This document shows positions 13,005 through 25,760 of a stretch of 64,000 nucleotides of DNA, piece after piece. Numbering within the stretch: the stretch's first letter is position 1; every line of letters begins with the position of its first letter. The notes beneath the pieces are model-generated. The model had not been told where the DNA came from. It searched no databases and worked only from the letters and a program-made list of their open reading frames with translations. The DNA is from Ceratotherium simum simum (taxonomy: Eukaryota > Chordata > Mammalia > Perissodactyla > Rhinocerotidae): NCBI RefSeq assembly GCF_000283155.1, contig NW_004454289.1, positions 1,031,818 through 1,095,817 on the forward strand, read 5' to 3'. A program made the translations under genes and the position numbers.

Positions 13005-13205
13005 ACGACCACATTTGTCATTGAAAAGGTTAAAAAGGAGGCTGGGAAGCGAATCAGCTCAGCCAGGCGAATGTCGGAGGAAGGATGGGATGTGCTGAGG
13101 GAAATGGAGATAAAATGGGACCAAAGCAGATGAAAAAAGTGAGAGTTTTAAAGGAAAGGTAGACGGTTGTTTCATCAAAGTGAAAGAAAGTGAGGCGCCA
13201 AGGGA
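13005..13205. promoter_or_regulatory. Purine-rich, AT-richer unique block (possible conserved element)
   Basis: About 200 bases that are A/G-rich and different from the GC-rich flanks, for example AAAATGGGACCAAAGCAGATG and GTTTCATCAAAGTGAAAGAAAG. GTGAAAGAAAG resembles an IRF-type half-site. No repeat family is recognised; regulatory role is only a suggestion. Confidence 0.2.
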
Positions 13206-15304
13206 CGGAGGGCACTGCTTCGTTGACTTGGAGGTGACAGTGTGGGAGCCTGGGGGCATTAGAGGTGGTGAGCCCGCCCAGCGGGCAGCCCCTGGGACCC
13301 GGCCTCAGTGTGGATGCTGGCCTGCCCCATGTGTCCAGCCTTTCGAGGCTGCTGCCTGTGGGCGTCGGGATGCCCTTGGGACTCAGCCCTGGGTGCACGA
13401 TCAGCAGTGGGCCCTTTTCCACCATGTGGGTGACCGCAGTCTGCGATCCATCCACCTGCCGGGCACTTGGGCAGTTTCCAGTCTGGACTGCTCTGGGTTG
13501 CAGGGAGGAGGCTGAGGGGTCCTGGGGGGCCCGTGTCAATGGGGCTGCTCTCTCCCTGGTCCTCTGCTTGCCTGGCCTGGGGTGGACGTGCCCTCATGCC
13601 CCTGCTCTTGGCTTCTTGGGAGGCCCAAGCATGGAGAGCCCTCCATCCCACTCCTGCGTCCTTCCTGTAGCCGGGATGGCCTGTCCAGTCGACAAGGACC
13701 AGACCTCTGGTGGGCGTGCTCTCCCCTGCCTGCTCACCTGCACCTCCACGTGTGTGGGGAGTGGCATTTGGTGCGCGTCTGGCCTGCCTGAAATGGTCTG
13801 TCAGCCTCTGTAAATATTTGATGACGGTGATGATAAAACACAAGGGCTGCTTTGTTCCCAGAGGGGAGCGAGCCTGTGACACTGGAACGTTCCGGCCCTG
13901 CCGGCTGCTTCCTGGAGGCTCTATGGATGCGTTTTTGAGGCAGACCCTTTGTGTTCACAAGCAGAGCGGGGGCCCTTTGCTGCTGGCAAGGCGGCGTGGA
14001 CACAGCATCGCCAACTTTCCACCTGGAATCAAGCTGGGCCTCTGAAAGGGCTGGAGGCCAGGCCAGAGGTTGCAGTGGGGTCTCGCCCTTCAGATGCAAC
14101 CTGGGACAGACCTTTGGACACAGGTCCTGGAGAGGGGCTCAGAGGAGCTGGGGGCTAGGGTTTGGCCAGGTGCCTGACAGTACAGTAGAGGGGTCAGTGC
14201 CCGGCTGTACCACTGGGCCCTGGTGGGCTTGGCTGGGCTGCCACAGGTGCAGTGGATGCCTGCCTCGTGGCCCTACCCCGTGGTCTTTCCCCTGTGGCCC
14301 TGCCCCATGGCCTGCAAGTGGCAGCACTGGCACCCGACCCAGCTGCCCCGCCCACCGGCGGCTGCGTGTGTGGGCCATGTGTGCAGTGAGGACGCCGTCA
14401 GGCCTTGCTGGCCTGTGTGACGTGTGTCGTCCTGGGTCTGCGCACCAGGGAAGAGGCCTGCCTGCCTCGTGGGAGTGACGGCCCCTTGGAGGCCTCGCCG
14501 AGGGGGAGCCAGCTCCGCGCAGGGCCCTGCTGGCAGCCATGGCTTCCTTGAGCGGAGCAGGAACTCTTTGTGGGCGGGTGTTCCAGGGCTGCTGGCCTCT
14601 CAACAAAGGTCTCCTGCTGTGTTCTCTCTCTGGGGGAGGGAAACACCGTGGGTGTGGCCGGGGTAGGTCTTGTGTGGGGGTTGAATCACGAGGGTTTCCA
14701 GATACTTCACCTGAATGTAGTTATTAACGGGCGAGTTACGTTCTCTCGTTGGGTCCTGGCTGGGGCCCTGGGAGGTTGGCTTATCCCTGGGGTGTGGACA
14801 CCCTGAGGTCAGGACGTCTGTGGTCCTGGGGGGCTGGCCCGGAGCCCTCCCTGCTGGATCCTGGAGGGCCCTTCCTGGAGGCTGCGGGCGGGGCCGGTGG
14901 GTCTGACTGGGTGGGGTCACCGTCCAAGCCTTGGGCCCGGCTGACCTGGGGTCCTGAAGTGGAGCGAGGGCCTCGCGGCTGGGTGTGGCCCAGGAGAGGG
15001 TGGGATGGCCGGGAGGGGATGTGGGTGTGGCCGTGTGGGCAGAGGGGCCTGGGTGGGTGGCAGTAGCTGGGGATGCAGATGAAAGATGGCACACGGGGGC
15101 TTCCTTCTTTGTTTAGAGAAGGAAAAAGCAAGTTAAAAGCAGTGGTGGTGCCTCCTGGACCGGAGGCGTGAACTGGGCAATGGCTGGCCCCAGGGAAGGT
15201 TGGAAGGGGGCCTGCAAGGAGCAGCCACCGGCCCAGGCCCAGGGTCAGGTGGGCTGGGGAGGGGCGTGGGAAGCAGGGTGATGGAGGCGTCCACAGCTTC
15301 ATGC

Positions 15305-15660
15305 CCCAGCCTGCAGATGTGCCACTTCACGTGGCTGGAGGGACCTCGCAGAGGTGGTTGAGTGAGGACCCTGAGGTGGACAATGATCCTGGGTTCCCAG
15401 GTGGGCCCAGTGTTATCCTTTGGTCCTTATAAGAGGGCACAGGGGGGTCCCAGGTAGACGTGATGACGGGAGATGGAGGACGGGCCCACGAGCCAAGGAG
15501 CGTGGCGGCCTCTGGAAGCTGGACAAGGGGCCGGATTTCCCGGGACCCCAGAAGGAAGCAGCCCTGTGTGCAACGCCTTGACTGGGCCTAGGAGGCTGCC
15601 TTCTTGCTCTCGCCCCAGAACTGGAGAGAGTAAGCGCGTGCTGTTCGAGCCGCGGTGATG
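15305..15660. repeat. Degenerate interspersed repeat with LTR-like phrases
   Basis: The order of phrases 'GTGGACAATGATCCTGGGTT', 'GTCCTTATAAGAGGGCACAG', 'GAAGCTGGACAAGG' and 'CCAGAACTGGAGAGAGTAAG' follows a common mammalian interspersed repeat that I associate with LTR-type (MaLR-like) elements. It has no coding content. The family is unresolved from memory alone. Confidence 0.4.
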
Positions 15661-16837
15661 GGGGTCTGTTAGCCATCCTGCCTCCCATGGACAGAGCGCA
15701 GCCCAGGGCCGGCGCCCAGTGGGCTGGGAGAGGCTGTCTATGGACGGAACATCCTGGGGCTGGTGGGCAAAGCTCCCTTTGAGTGGGGCTGGGCCGTTGG
15801 CGGTGCCCTGGGATGGCGTTCCTTGGGGGCGGGTGTCAGGGAACGGCTGGCTGGGTGATGGTGTCTGGCGTGAGTGCTGGAGAGAAGGGGTCCCGAGGCC
15901 ACATTGTGGGGAGTCGGAACTGCCTGGCCTGGTCAGTGGGTATGAGGGGCCGTTGCAGCCTCTTGAGGGTGGTATAAAAGCAGGATTCCAGCACCAGGGC
16001 CTGACAGCCGCGTGTGAGGTGTCACGAGCAGCCGAGGCAGAGGGTGGCCGTGGCCCCTCCCTGGGGACCCGTCCGGGCAGGCAGCCTCCTGGCTCACTTC
16101 CCTGTTGGGACGGAGACCGTGGCAGAAAGAAATGAGGCCTCCCAAGGCTGCATGTGACGGAGAATGGCTTGCAGCCTTGGGCAGGGCAGCTTCAGAGGAG
16201 CAGGGAGGCCTCTGGGGAGAGCGGGGAGCAGAGTCCTGAGCACACTGGGGCAGGGCCTCAGGTGGGGTGGCTGGACTGGGGTGTAGTCCTGGGTCCCTGG
16301 GCTCCAGGAGGACTTGTGGTTCTATCCTAAAAGCTCCTGCCCGGGGCCGGGCTCCGGGGGTGGCACACGCGCCCCTGTCCGCCCCCGACGGAGCTCACGT
16401 GTCCAGGGGCCAGGGGCCAAGTGGACCTCACCTGTAGGTGGGATCCCCCAGGGCCGCGATGGGGGCAGTGTGGGAGAGGCCGCACTGGCCTGTCCTCATG
16501 GCCCTGCCAGGGCCCCTCCTGGTGGTGGGAGATGCTGTGGGCCCAGTGGGGGTATCCGGCTGCTCCCGGGGCCCAGAGTCCACGCCCTGCAGGAGGAGAC
16601 AGCTGTGGTGAGGGGGTCTTGAACATTAGATGTCAGCCTGGTGGCTCGAGTCAGGAGAATCAGAAATGGTTCCCTTTGGGAGACCCTGTCTTCCTCCTTC
16701 CGTTCCCGCAAAGGTTACTGTTTAGCGAGTCTGCATTTGCAAATCAGCTTTACCACTGATGGGCCTGAGGGCCAGGGCTGGCGGGCACTCTGGTGGCACC
16801 TTCCCTTTTCACTGACCAGCACATGTCTCCTGCCCCT

Positions 16838-17042
16838 GGCACCTCTCTATCTCCCTCCCGATCACTGCCCCCTCCCTCATCTCTGTCCCCCTCCCCCATC
16901 TCTGTCCCCCTCTCCATCTCTGCCCCTCTCCCCCATCTCTGCCCCATCGCTGTCCCCTCCCCCATCGCTGCCCCCCTCCCTCATCTCTGTCTACCCTCCC
17001 CCATCTCTGTCCTCCTTCCCCATCTCTGTCCCCACCCCCCTG
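16838..17042. repeat. C-rich minisatellite, ~19-bp unit (CCCCTCCCCCATCTCTGTC-like)
   Basis: About ten diverged copies of a pyrimidine-rich unit with the core CCCCATCTCTGTCC repeat in tandem. Several copies carry CATCGCTG instead. The array gives long false open frames on both strands. Confidence 0.85.
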
Positions 17043-17262
17043 CTGGCTGGAGCCTTGTATCCATAGCAACACTTGCTGCTGTGGAAGCTGGTTCCTGCTC
17101 CCTCGTCCCATGGGGAGGTATTTTTGGCACTGCAGAGAGATTTTATTTTATTTTATCTTTGGTGTTGACTTTTACTCTTTGAGTGAGCCGCACACAGACA
17201 GAGCTAGGGGCAGTGTTCAAGGAGGCCTTTGCTCGGCAGGGGCACCGGGCCTGAGGGTTGCC

Positions 17263-17367
17263 CTGTGGGGTCCCGTAGACCTGGCTCTTCTCTGTGGGGT
17301 CCTGTGGACCTGGTCTTTCCCCGTGGGGTTCCGTGGACCCAGCACTTCCCCGTGAGGTCCTGTAGGA
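17263..17367. repeat. 29-bp minisatellite, 3.6 copies
   Basis: Units at 17263-17291, 17292-17320, 17321-17349 and a partial one at 17350-17367 share the head CYGTGGGGTYCYGTRGAC. Copies differ at a few positions each, so the array is not brand new. It may vary in copy number among individuals. Confidence 0.85.
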
Positions 17368-20300
17368 TGGGTTAGGGATGCTGGCTCCTTTGAGCAGTCT
17401 CTGGGGCAGCCGATCTTGGGGTCTACATGTCGTACTGGGGGTCCAGACAGTGACTCTGGGCGAGAGGAGGGGGTGGGTGAGTCTGGACACCGGGGTGGCC
17501 TGACCGAAGCCCCTGAGCTTCGGGGCTGAGCCAGTGGTGGTGATAACTGTTCACTGGGAGCGCCTGGGCTGATTGTTTTTGGGCACCATCTGCAGCCCAG
17601 ACCCCGTGCAGACCCTCATGTGACGAGTCCCGCGATCCTGCCCAGGGCCCAGGTTACAGACGGGGACGCTGACACTACCAGGGTGGTCCTGGGTGTCTCT
17701 GCTGGACGTCTCCTCTGAGACGTCTTCCTGTCCGACCGGAGCCCACGTGGATGGCGTGATGTCTGGGGTCAGCTTCTTTCTCAACCAGGTGGGGCACCCT
17801 CCTTTCTTTGGGGGACAGGACTGCCCTCCTCCCTCGCCCTGGTCCTGGCGGCTGTGAGCACACTGACCACAGCGATTGACGCCTGGCCCAGACGTGGCTC
17901 CATCTCTTGCCGAGGGCGCCACCGTAGCGCCCAGGAGACCCCAAGGGCGTGGGGTCCGCCTTGCCTGGCCCGGCACACCTGGGCGTTGTGGCTGGGGGGT
18001 GGATTTCTGGGTATCCTTGATCCAGACACTGGGGAGGGTGGTGGCCACATGGCTGGGGTGGACGGTTGTCCCGTGAGCCGGTGCTGGGCCGTCACGTGCC
18101 CGGCCTGCCCTCGAGGAGCAGGTGTTGAAGATGGCCCGCAGTGGATCTGCCGCCATGAGGGCGGGGAGCCACGGCCCTCGGGAGCGAGTCTAGCCTGGTG
18201 CAGCCCCCAGACATCACGCCCCCTCTCCTGGGTTTCCTTGGGAAGGTGCTGTGCAGGCGCTGGGTGTGCGGTGCCCCGGGCTCACCAAGAGCCACTCCCT
18301 GACCCTCTGGCTCTTCATCTGCTGAGTGGGGATGACGGGGGCTTGTAGGGCACTGTGGGGCCACCTCCAATGCCCGTGCTTGGCCAGGCTGTGCCAACAG
18401 GGTCATGCCCGGGGCGTTCAAATCAGAGGCGAGGCCAGCTGGGCCGGAGGCTTACTTAGAACCAGAACACCCAACCTTGTTATTTCTGACTTATGGAAAT
18501 TCCACACAGACTGGGAAGTAGAGAAGGACTAAGAAGCCTCGTCCACCCTGTTACTATCAGGAATCGGCTGTACTTTACCTTCTTCTCAAACCCTCGGACT
18601 TGGATCAAGTCCCGAGTGCAGACCTGGGGGTCAGACCTGCCCAGATCTCAGGGGGAGCTCGGCCTGTCCCCCACAGGCAGGACCCCCCCCCAGCTCCCTC
18701 GGAGAGTCATGTCTCTCGCCGCTGCACACAGTAGGTGCTCAGTGCACACTCAAGGAGATCAGGCCGGTCCCCTCTCTTTGCCCCGTCAGGGAGTCAGAGC
18801 CCCACAGAGAGAGGTGGTCGGGGTTTGTGGGTTTTACAGCATCGGGGATTCTGTCTCCAGTGAGTGCCTTTGGTGCCAACCCCGAAGCCGTTTATAGAAC
18901 AGACACCAAGGGCGCCCTGGAGAGACGAGCTGGGTGCCCTGCTCGGAGAGGAGGATGGCCTCGTGGTAGACACTGTGCCCCCAGGACAGCCGGGGACGCG
19001 GCCGGGGACGGTGCCTGTTTTTAGTTTGGTGAAGTTCAGCAGATTGCAGAGAATTGGGGAAACAGAGGGAAGGAAGGAAAAAGCCCAGTGCCCTCCTCAC
19101 GCACTCGGCCAGTCCCATCCTTTCCTCTCACATGTGGGTTTATCAAATCCCAGCCTGGCGGCTTCCGCCGTGGGCCTCGCCGCTCGCCGCTGTCCTGGGA
19201 AGGAAGTCCTGTCTTGTAACTGCCCCGTGCGCTGCGTGATCGGGATGTCCGGTTATTTCTCATGATTATAAATAACCGCCCAGTGAAGAATTCCAGACAC
19301 ACACACAGGCGTGCGGCTTTGGACGACATCCCTGTGGGGGCCCGAGGGTGGAGTCCCAGGTGGGTGGCAGCGGGTGCATCCCTCTCCTGGCTTCCCTGTG
19401 TCACTGTGTCTGCTGGAATGGCAAGCAGCCACTAAACGTGGAGTTCTGTGTTGACGTCGTCTGCTACCCCCTCACGCTGCATTCTCCTGGGAGGTGTTTA
19501 GAGAACAGTAGAGGAACCAGGTCTTTATGGGGAGGAGTCCCCACGCGTGTGATGGGCTGCGAGCACGCATGTGCCTCTGCCTATGTCCTCCTGTGTGTGC
19601 CCCTTCACATGCAGGCAGTCGGCCAGGCCCAGCCTGCCCGCGGCTACTTGGAGGTGTGGGGGTCATAGGATTTGGGGGTCTGGGGTTTGGGGGCCGTTGC
19701 TGAGGAGGAGCAGCTCCGAGGGGAGAGCCATGCCTGGCGGAGGGAACAAACCTGTGTCATGGCAGAGGGGGAGCGTTCGGCCAGGCCCATTCGGGGCGTC
19801 CAGCCGTGTGGCCTCGGTGGGGCAGGTGCTCACCTCTCTGGTCAGATGAGGGTGGTGTGAGCACTGGGAGCCACCACTGCCCAGTGACCGTGCAGGGCAC
19901 CCTCCCTAGCTCCTTCCTGAGTCGGGGGGTTGGCCAGCATGCCTGGTTTGCAGAGTCACAGGGCTGCCAGTGACCCCAGCAGAGGAGGCCGTGAGCGAGC
20001 ACTGTGTCCTGTGGTCTACACTGGCAGAGTGTCTACACCCACCTCAGGTGTTTCCTGTGCAGCCAGGCCCCGGAAGGAAGGTCCCTAAGTCGATGGCGAG
20101 GAAGCCGACAGGGTGGTTGGTGCAGGTCGCTTGAGCCTGAGCCCCGGCCCTGATCTAGAGAGTCGTGGATGCCTGGGGCACGGCCACGGGGGGATCCCAC
20201 CTGTGGCCTGAGGGATGAGGGACGCTGGAGGATGCTGATGAGCGCTGGCACTCTCTCAGCGCCCTGCGTTCTAGCTGGGACAGGGGTTGTGCTGTGAGGA

Positions 20301-20839
20301 TGGTGGAATAGGGGCCCTGACCCATGCACCTGGGTGGCTGTGGCTGGGTGGCTGACTCACTGACCACATCGTGCACATCGTGCACAGCCCCTCATGGGGA
20401 GTAGTGTCCCCACCTCTCCCTGCTAAGTGCCGCCCCCCCACCCCCCGCACTGGGCTGTGGTGCTCCTGCCTGTGGGTCTGGGGAGGACCAGGCGGTGTGG
20501 GGCCAGTGTGCGGGAGAGGCCCTGGAGTGACTGCAGCTGTGCAGTGTTGGGGAGACCAGGTGCCCCTGCTCCCGGGGCCTGTGCTGGTGATGGGGGTGCC
20601 GACCGGGATGTGAGCGGGATTCAGCTGTCTGCAGATCGGCTCTGGGAAGGGCGAGCTGGAGGATGAATGGCAGGCACCCACCCTGCCCTCCGTGAGTGCA
20701 GGGGTCCGGGGTCCCTTCAAGCCCCCCAGCCCACAGCCACGTGCACTCCATTCCGACTGAGATCTGCCCGTGGTCTGCAGCCACGCCTCCCCATGCCAGC
20801 CACGCTCCCGGGAGCTGCACACGCCTGGAGGCAGTGGGA

Positions 20840-20965
20840 GCCAGGCTGCCCAGGGGTCATGTTCTGACCTGCCCTTTATGGAGGCGTTGAGCCTCTCTGC
20901 CTCAGTTTACCCCTCTGTAAAGTGGGGCAATATTGACTTGCATGGCTCACAGGATTGAGCCCTGA
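20840..20965 (+). repeat. MIR SINE relic, sense
   Basis: The stretch 'CTGCCTCAGTTTACCCCTCTG' then 'TAAAGTGGGGCAATATTGAC' followed by 'GGCTCACAGGATTGAG' is the MIR core and its downstream part in sense orientation. Ends are approximate. Confidence 0.7.
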
Positions 20966-21859
20966 GGGCAGAGGTCTTGTCTCAAGGTCACCTTCCTGGG
21001 CCCGGTGCGTGGCTGTCCGGCGGGTCATGGCCATGCGTAAATGCTCACCTGAGGGAGAGAGGGGTGCAGGTGTGTGTGGGGGGGTGTTTCCTCACCCCTT
21101 AGGGTGTGAGTGACAAGGAGAGACCGCTGGCATGGACTCGCCCGACCCTGAGTTCACAGGATGTCAGATCTCAGAGCCTCGCCCCTGGGCCTCGGGGCGG
21201 CTCCCACCTGTTGGAGGTGAGACGTCACAGGTGGAGGTGGAGAAGCCCCCGTCAGGCACCAGACACGGCATCTCTGAGTCTCAGTGGTGAGACCGGGAGG
21301 TGGCTTCACCACCCCCCAGGAGCAAACCCACCTTCGAAGGGAGCCCCGCTGGGCACTGGTTCTGCGTTGGTTTTGGGGTTCTGTTCCACTCTTGGGAAGG
21401 ACACGTGTGCCGTCTTCCTTTAGGCGATTGGGGCCACAAGGATGCACTTGGGGACCTGGGCCATAGGCTGGACGACTGGGGAGGGAGGGGGAGGGTGACA
21501 GAGCAGGGTCACTGGGGTGCTGTGCTTGTCTCACTGGCCGTTTCATTTCACTGTATGTGTGTAATCTCTGGCCATTATTTCATCGCATACTTTTGTGTCC
21601 ACTTAGTGGTAATTTAATAACTGAGCTGTGGCCTCAAGTGTAACCACCCTTTCATTGGATGGACCATTCTTGGGGCCCTGGGCTTTGGGCAGTTTAGAGT
21701 TTGCACTTAGAAAGTTTGTTATGCATTCTTTTCTAGGTTTTTAGTGGTTCCATTGGAGATTCCAGCATTCATCCTTGAGTTATTAAAGTCTGGTGTGAAC
21801 TAGCACCTCTGCCACATCCTGGACAGTGCAGGGGTCTGAGAACACTGACTCCCTCTGCC

Positions 21860-22560
21860 CGCCTTGCCTGTCTTTTGTGAGGTTGCGTCTAAGGTTTTCT
21901 TTGTGTGTTCAATTCTCAAGAGTTTTATTTTCCTGACATGTGCCCTGGTGTGGTTTTCTTCATATTTAACCTGCTCGGGGTTTATAGCACTTCTTGAATC
22001 TGTGTCTGGGTGTCTTGCTTCCATTTTGGAAACCATTGAGGCATTATTTTATACACATTGCTTTTGTTCCATTCTTCATGCCCTCTTCTTCTGGAACCCC
22101 ATTTACATATAGGTTGGATGTTTTCACTGTGTTCTGTGAGTTTTTTATCCTCTTTCATATATTTTCCACCCATTTGTCTCTACATGTTTCAGTTTGTATT
22201 TCCTACTGACCTGTCTTCCATTTTGCTGGTCCTGCCTTCAGCAGTGTCTAATCTGCTGTTAAATCCATGTATCGAGTTCCCAGTTTCATTTCTTAGTTCT
22301 AGCTTCCATTTGATTGTTATTTCATAGGTTTTAGTTCTGGCAAATTGTCCCTCTTGCTCTCTGTTTTCTTGACCACACCCATCACAGTAATTTTAATGTT
22401 TGTGTTTAGTAACAGCAATATGTGGATCTTCTGGGGCTTCACTGCTATTGTCTGGTTTTTTTCCTCTTGATTTTCTATCCCTTGGTCTTGTCTCCTAGTC
22501 TGCCTGGCCATTTCCGATCGACGTGTTTAAAACTTAGGGAGATATTTCAGGTTTTGGGTA
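21860..22560 (-). repeat. Old LINE relic, antisense (L1M/HAL1-like)
   Basis: This AT-rich stretch contains 'TTCTTCTGGAACCCCATTTAC', 'ATATAGGTTGGATGTTTTCAC', 'ACTGACCTGTCTTCCATTTTG' and 'TTAGTTCTAGCTTCCATTTG' in the order known from antisense L1M or HAL1 copies. Chance frames here encode hydrophobic nonsense. Family assignment is by recollection of the repeat's phrase order. Confidence 0.55.
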
Positions 22561-22837
22561 ATTTTGTCTTTCGCTAGAGACGATTTACTTTTGCTCCTTA
22601 CAGGCAGTTAGAATAAGAGCAGGTTGTGCTAATCCAGTCTGGGATTGAGCTTCAGCCTTTGTGAGAGCTGCTGTGTTCCGTTTATCCATTCTCCTAGCCG
22701 GAGCCCTCTGGAGGGACTAGACTGAAGCCTGGGTGTTCACCAAGGCCTCCCTTCCTCGGCAGGCCCTGTCAGACTGCCCAGGCTCTGTCCAGCATCTCAG
22801 TGTCTAGTCTACTACAAAGAGGCCGATGCCCTAAGGC

Positions 22838-23150
22838 AGCACAGTCCTGTAGAACTGTGATTTGAGCCACATGTGTAATACTCAGTTTAATAGACACATT
22901 AAATGTGTTAAAAGAACAGGTGGAATTAGTTTTAATAATATTTCTCTTTTATCCAATATATCCAAAATATTGTCTTTTTAATACGTAATAATATAAGATT
23001 ATTAATAAGATTTCAAAAATTATTTTAAAAAAAATACCATGTCTAAAAATCTATCTTATGCTTAGATGACATCTCAGCTTGGACTGGCCACATGTCAAGT
23101 GCCCACAGCCACCTGTGGCTCACAGCTGTTGTCTCAGGCCACACAGCCCT
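22838..23150. mobile_element. Non-autonomous hAT-type DNA transposon relic
   Basis: The left end CAGCACAGTCCTGTAGAACTG with 'GAGCCACATGTGTAAT', the AT-rich middle with 'CCAATATATCCAAAATATTG', and the right end with 'GGACTGGCCACATGTCAAGTG' and 'CCACCTGTGGCTCACAGCTG' match a common mammalian hAT (Charlie-group) MITE carrying inverted ends. I cannot fix the exact family name from memory. Confidence 0.6.
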
Positions 23151-25142
23151 AGGGGAGAATGTGCTGAATGTGGGGGCTCCCTTCTCTCCAGGGAGTAGAC
23201 CCCAAGCTGGTGGCTCGTTTCACAGGCGTGTGCACTGAGCACCTGCTGTCTTGTCTAGATTGTGGCCCCAAGGCTCATGCTCCCAACTTGGGGAGGGACC
23301 GAGGAGACAGTTCACAGGATTGGGGCAGACATGAGCCTTGGGGCCTTCCCTCACCCCCAGGCTACCCTGGGCCTCCATGGATTGCATGCACTAGGTCCAT
23401 GTGTTGATGCCCTCCTGCCCCCCGCCCCGCACCCTGGTTTGGCGCCCGGCCCAGAGGAACGCTGTGGATATTCGGGCCTGGGAGTGGGTCCACTCAGCAG
23501 ACATTGGCCTGAGGCCATCGGTGGCCAAAGCGCCTACAGTTTGGCTTCTGAGGCCATTTTAAGTCTGTTGGTAGGATTGCTCAGGCCGCCCAGTGCCTCT
23601 GGATAGGAGAGACATGAGGTCTGGGCCACTTCTTTCTGAGGGTGGGGATTAAAGGACTTGGCAGGATGGGGTCTTCTGCAGCAGGAGGCATCAGGATCCC
23701 TCTCCTCTCCGCTCCTGAGCACCCGGAGCTGGGGTCTGGACGTTCCCCAGGGTTGGAGGTGCGGGGGCAAGGGGTCTGCTTTCTAGGGGAGGGTCCACAG
23801 CATTCAGCAGATTGTTACAAGGACCCTGCACCCCACTGCTACCTGAGGTGCCCCAGCCCAGGGGGCAGGGCAGCTGCTTGTGGGGTGGGGGGACTCCTGA
23901 CTGGCCCCGCCCCAATGGGGCTGACCCATCAACATCCCAGCCCTGGGGTGGGGCAGTGTTGGCTGTCCTGTCCCGCCCACCCTACAGCGTGTCCTTGGTT
24001 GAGATGTGCTTGCCTGCTGACTCATGTCCGTGGTGCGTCCACAGCTATCTTTAGGTGTCTTCATGGGGCAGTGGCCTGGGGTGGGGCTGGCCCTTTCTAG
24101 AAACCAGACATGTGGTGTGGTCAGGTGCATCAGGGTGGCTGCCCGGCCTCTGCCCGCTGGGGCTTGGGGTCACCTTGGGTGAGTGCTGACAGTCTAGTTG
24201 GCTGGGAGGCCAGGTGTCCTCTGGGAGCCCAAGGAGGCGGAGCAGGGGTTTCTCTTCCTGGCTCCTGTGCTCACCGGGCTCCCGCTGGCATTTCATACCG
24301 TGGTGACCTGCCCTCTGGCCTGGGTCCCAGGGTTAGGGCAGACCTCTCCATGAGGAAAGCAAAGCCCTGCTCGGTCCCACCACCTCGTGGCCCCCCGGCC
24401 GGCTCTCCCTCATCCCCCTGCATCCAGGAGAGAATGGACCCGCGTTTGTCCACCCCCAGGAGACCTCTGTCCTTTCCCGTTGTGGAGGGAACAAGGCCAC
24501 AACTGTGGAGTCGAGACCTTGTGGCCAGGCCTGAAGGGGCTGGCTGGACAGCGGAGGGCTGGGCCCCCAGGGCTTGTCAGGGAGGACTGCTCGGGGAGGC
24601 CTGAGAGGGGCTGTGTCAGGAGGAAGCCTGTCTTGGCCATGGCGGTCTGTCACTGCCCGAGACAGTCTCTGGGGCTGGTTCAGGTCTGTCCATGCCCCAC
24701 ACGAGGCCTGAGGTCCCAGGAGAGGTTTGTGGGGTGGAGGGCGGGGCCTGGGGGTGGGCACCACGGGAGGGCTCCAGCCTGCCCAGCACGTTCCTGCCCC
24801 CTGGCACCTGCGCCCCAATGGACACTGGTGGCTGAGCAGGCGCTGCCTCCCGACCCGCTGGTTTCCCACCGTGGCCCTGTCTGTGCCCTGAGATGAGGGT
24901 GGTGGGTGGGCCTGGGGTGGGGTCCTGCAGCCCACCCACGACCCAGAGCCTGAGTAGGGGATGGGCAGAGGGCCTGTCTCCAAACTGACCCGCCACCCTC
25001 AGGCCAGGGAGGGGGCTCCCTGACGGGTGGCTCTCACAGCAGGGCTGGCCCTACTGAGGGTGGAAAGTGACGCTAAACTCCAGTGAGGGTTCGGGGATGG
25101 GGCCACCACCGAGGGGGTGACAGACCTGCCGTGTGTCCACAG

Positions 25143-25315
25143 AACTGGAGAAGGCCCTGATGGGGCTGCAGCGGGCCCTGAAGGATTGCTCACTCGGGGC
25201 TGGGGACACCTTTGGAAGGAGTCTGGAGAGCTCTGACCCATCTGTGGCTGAGACGAGCCGGAGTGAGGAGAGCTGGCTGAGCCCCAGTGCAGTGACAGCG
25301 AGGGTCTCCATGGAC
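25143..25315 (+). other. Candidate cryptic exon in intron 1 (weak)
   Basis: After GTGTCCACAG a stretch stays open in one frame and begins ELEKALMGLQRALKDCS, an amphipathic-looking start, and ends before a possible donor GGACG|gtgcgc. The polypyrimidine tract is poor and the donor weak. It shows no link to the known WNK2 protein. It may be chance in a GC-rich background. Confidence 0.15.
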
Positions 25316-25429
25316 GGTGCGCAAGAGCCTGGGAGGGGCGCCCCTGGCTCTGTGGGACATGTGTGTCACGTGTGTGGTCTATTTGCTCCATCAGCCGTGC
25401 CCTGTATTTTGTGATGGTGACTCCACCCA

Positions 25430-25760
25430 GAAGAAGGACGTTTGGCCCTCAGAGCCGAAAGACCATGGGAAATAAAAAACCCTAAATTCCACTCTGCATC
25501 ATTTTACGGCAGAAAAATGTGGTTGGCGATCAATAAGAGACTTTCAGGAAAACCGTATCACCTTAGGTCCGTGTAGTGGAGATGTGAGTCCGGACTAGAG
25601 TTAGAGACGTTTATTCATGTTTTTATAAAATGGCCGTGGAGACTGTCAGATCCCATGGGAACCGTTCCAAGGAACATTAAAAAAAGGTCAATATTTACAG
25701 AATGCTCTAGATGACGCCCTGCACAACGACTGAAGTTTATGGGACGTGGTTGAGCCCCAG
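25430..25760. promoter_or_regulatory. AT-richer unique block in intron 1 (possible conserved element)
   Basis: A ~330-base non-repetitive island includes 'GGTTGGCGATCAATAAGAGAC', 'GTTTATTCATGTTTTTATAAA' and 'GGTCAATATTTACAG', a forkhead-like TATTTAC. It differs from its GC-rich surroundings. The regulatory reading rests on composition only. Confidence 0.2.
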
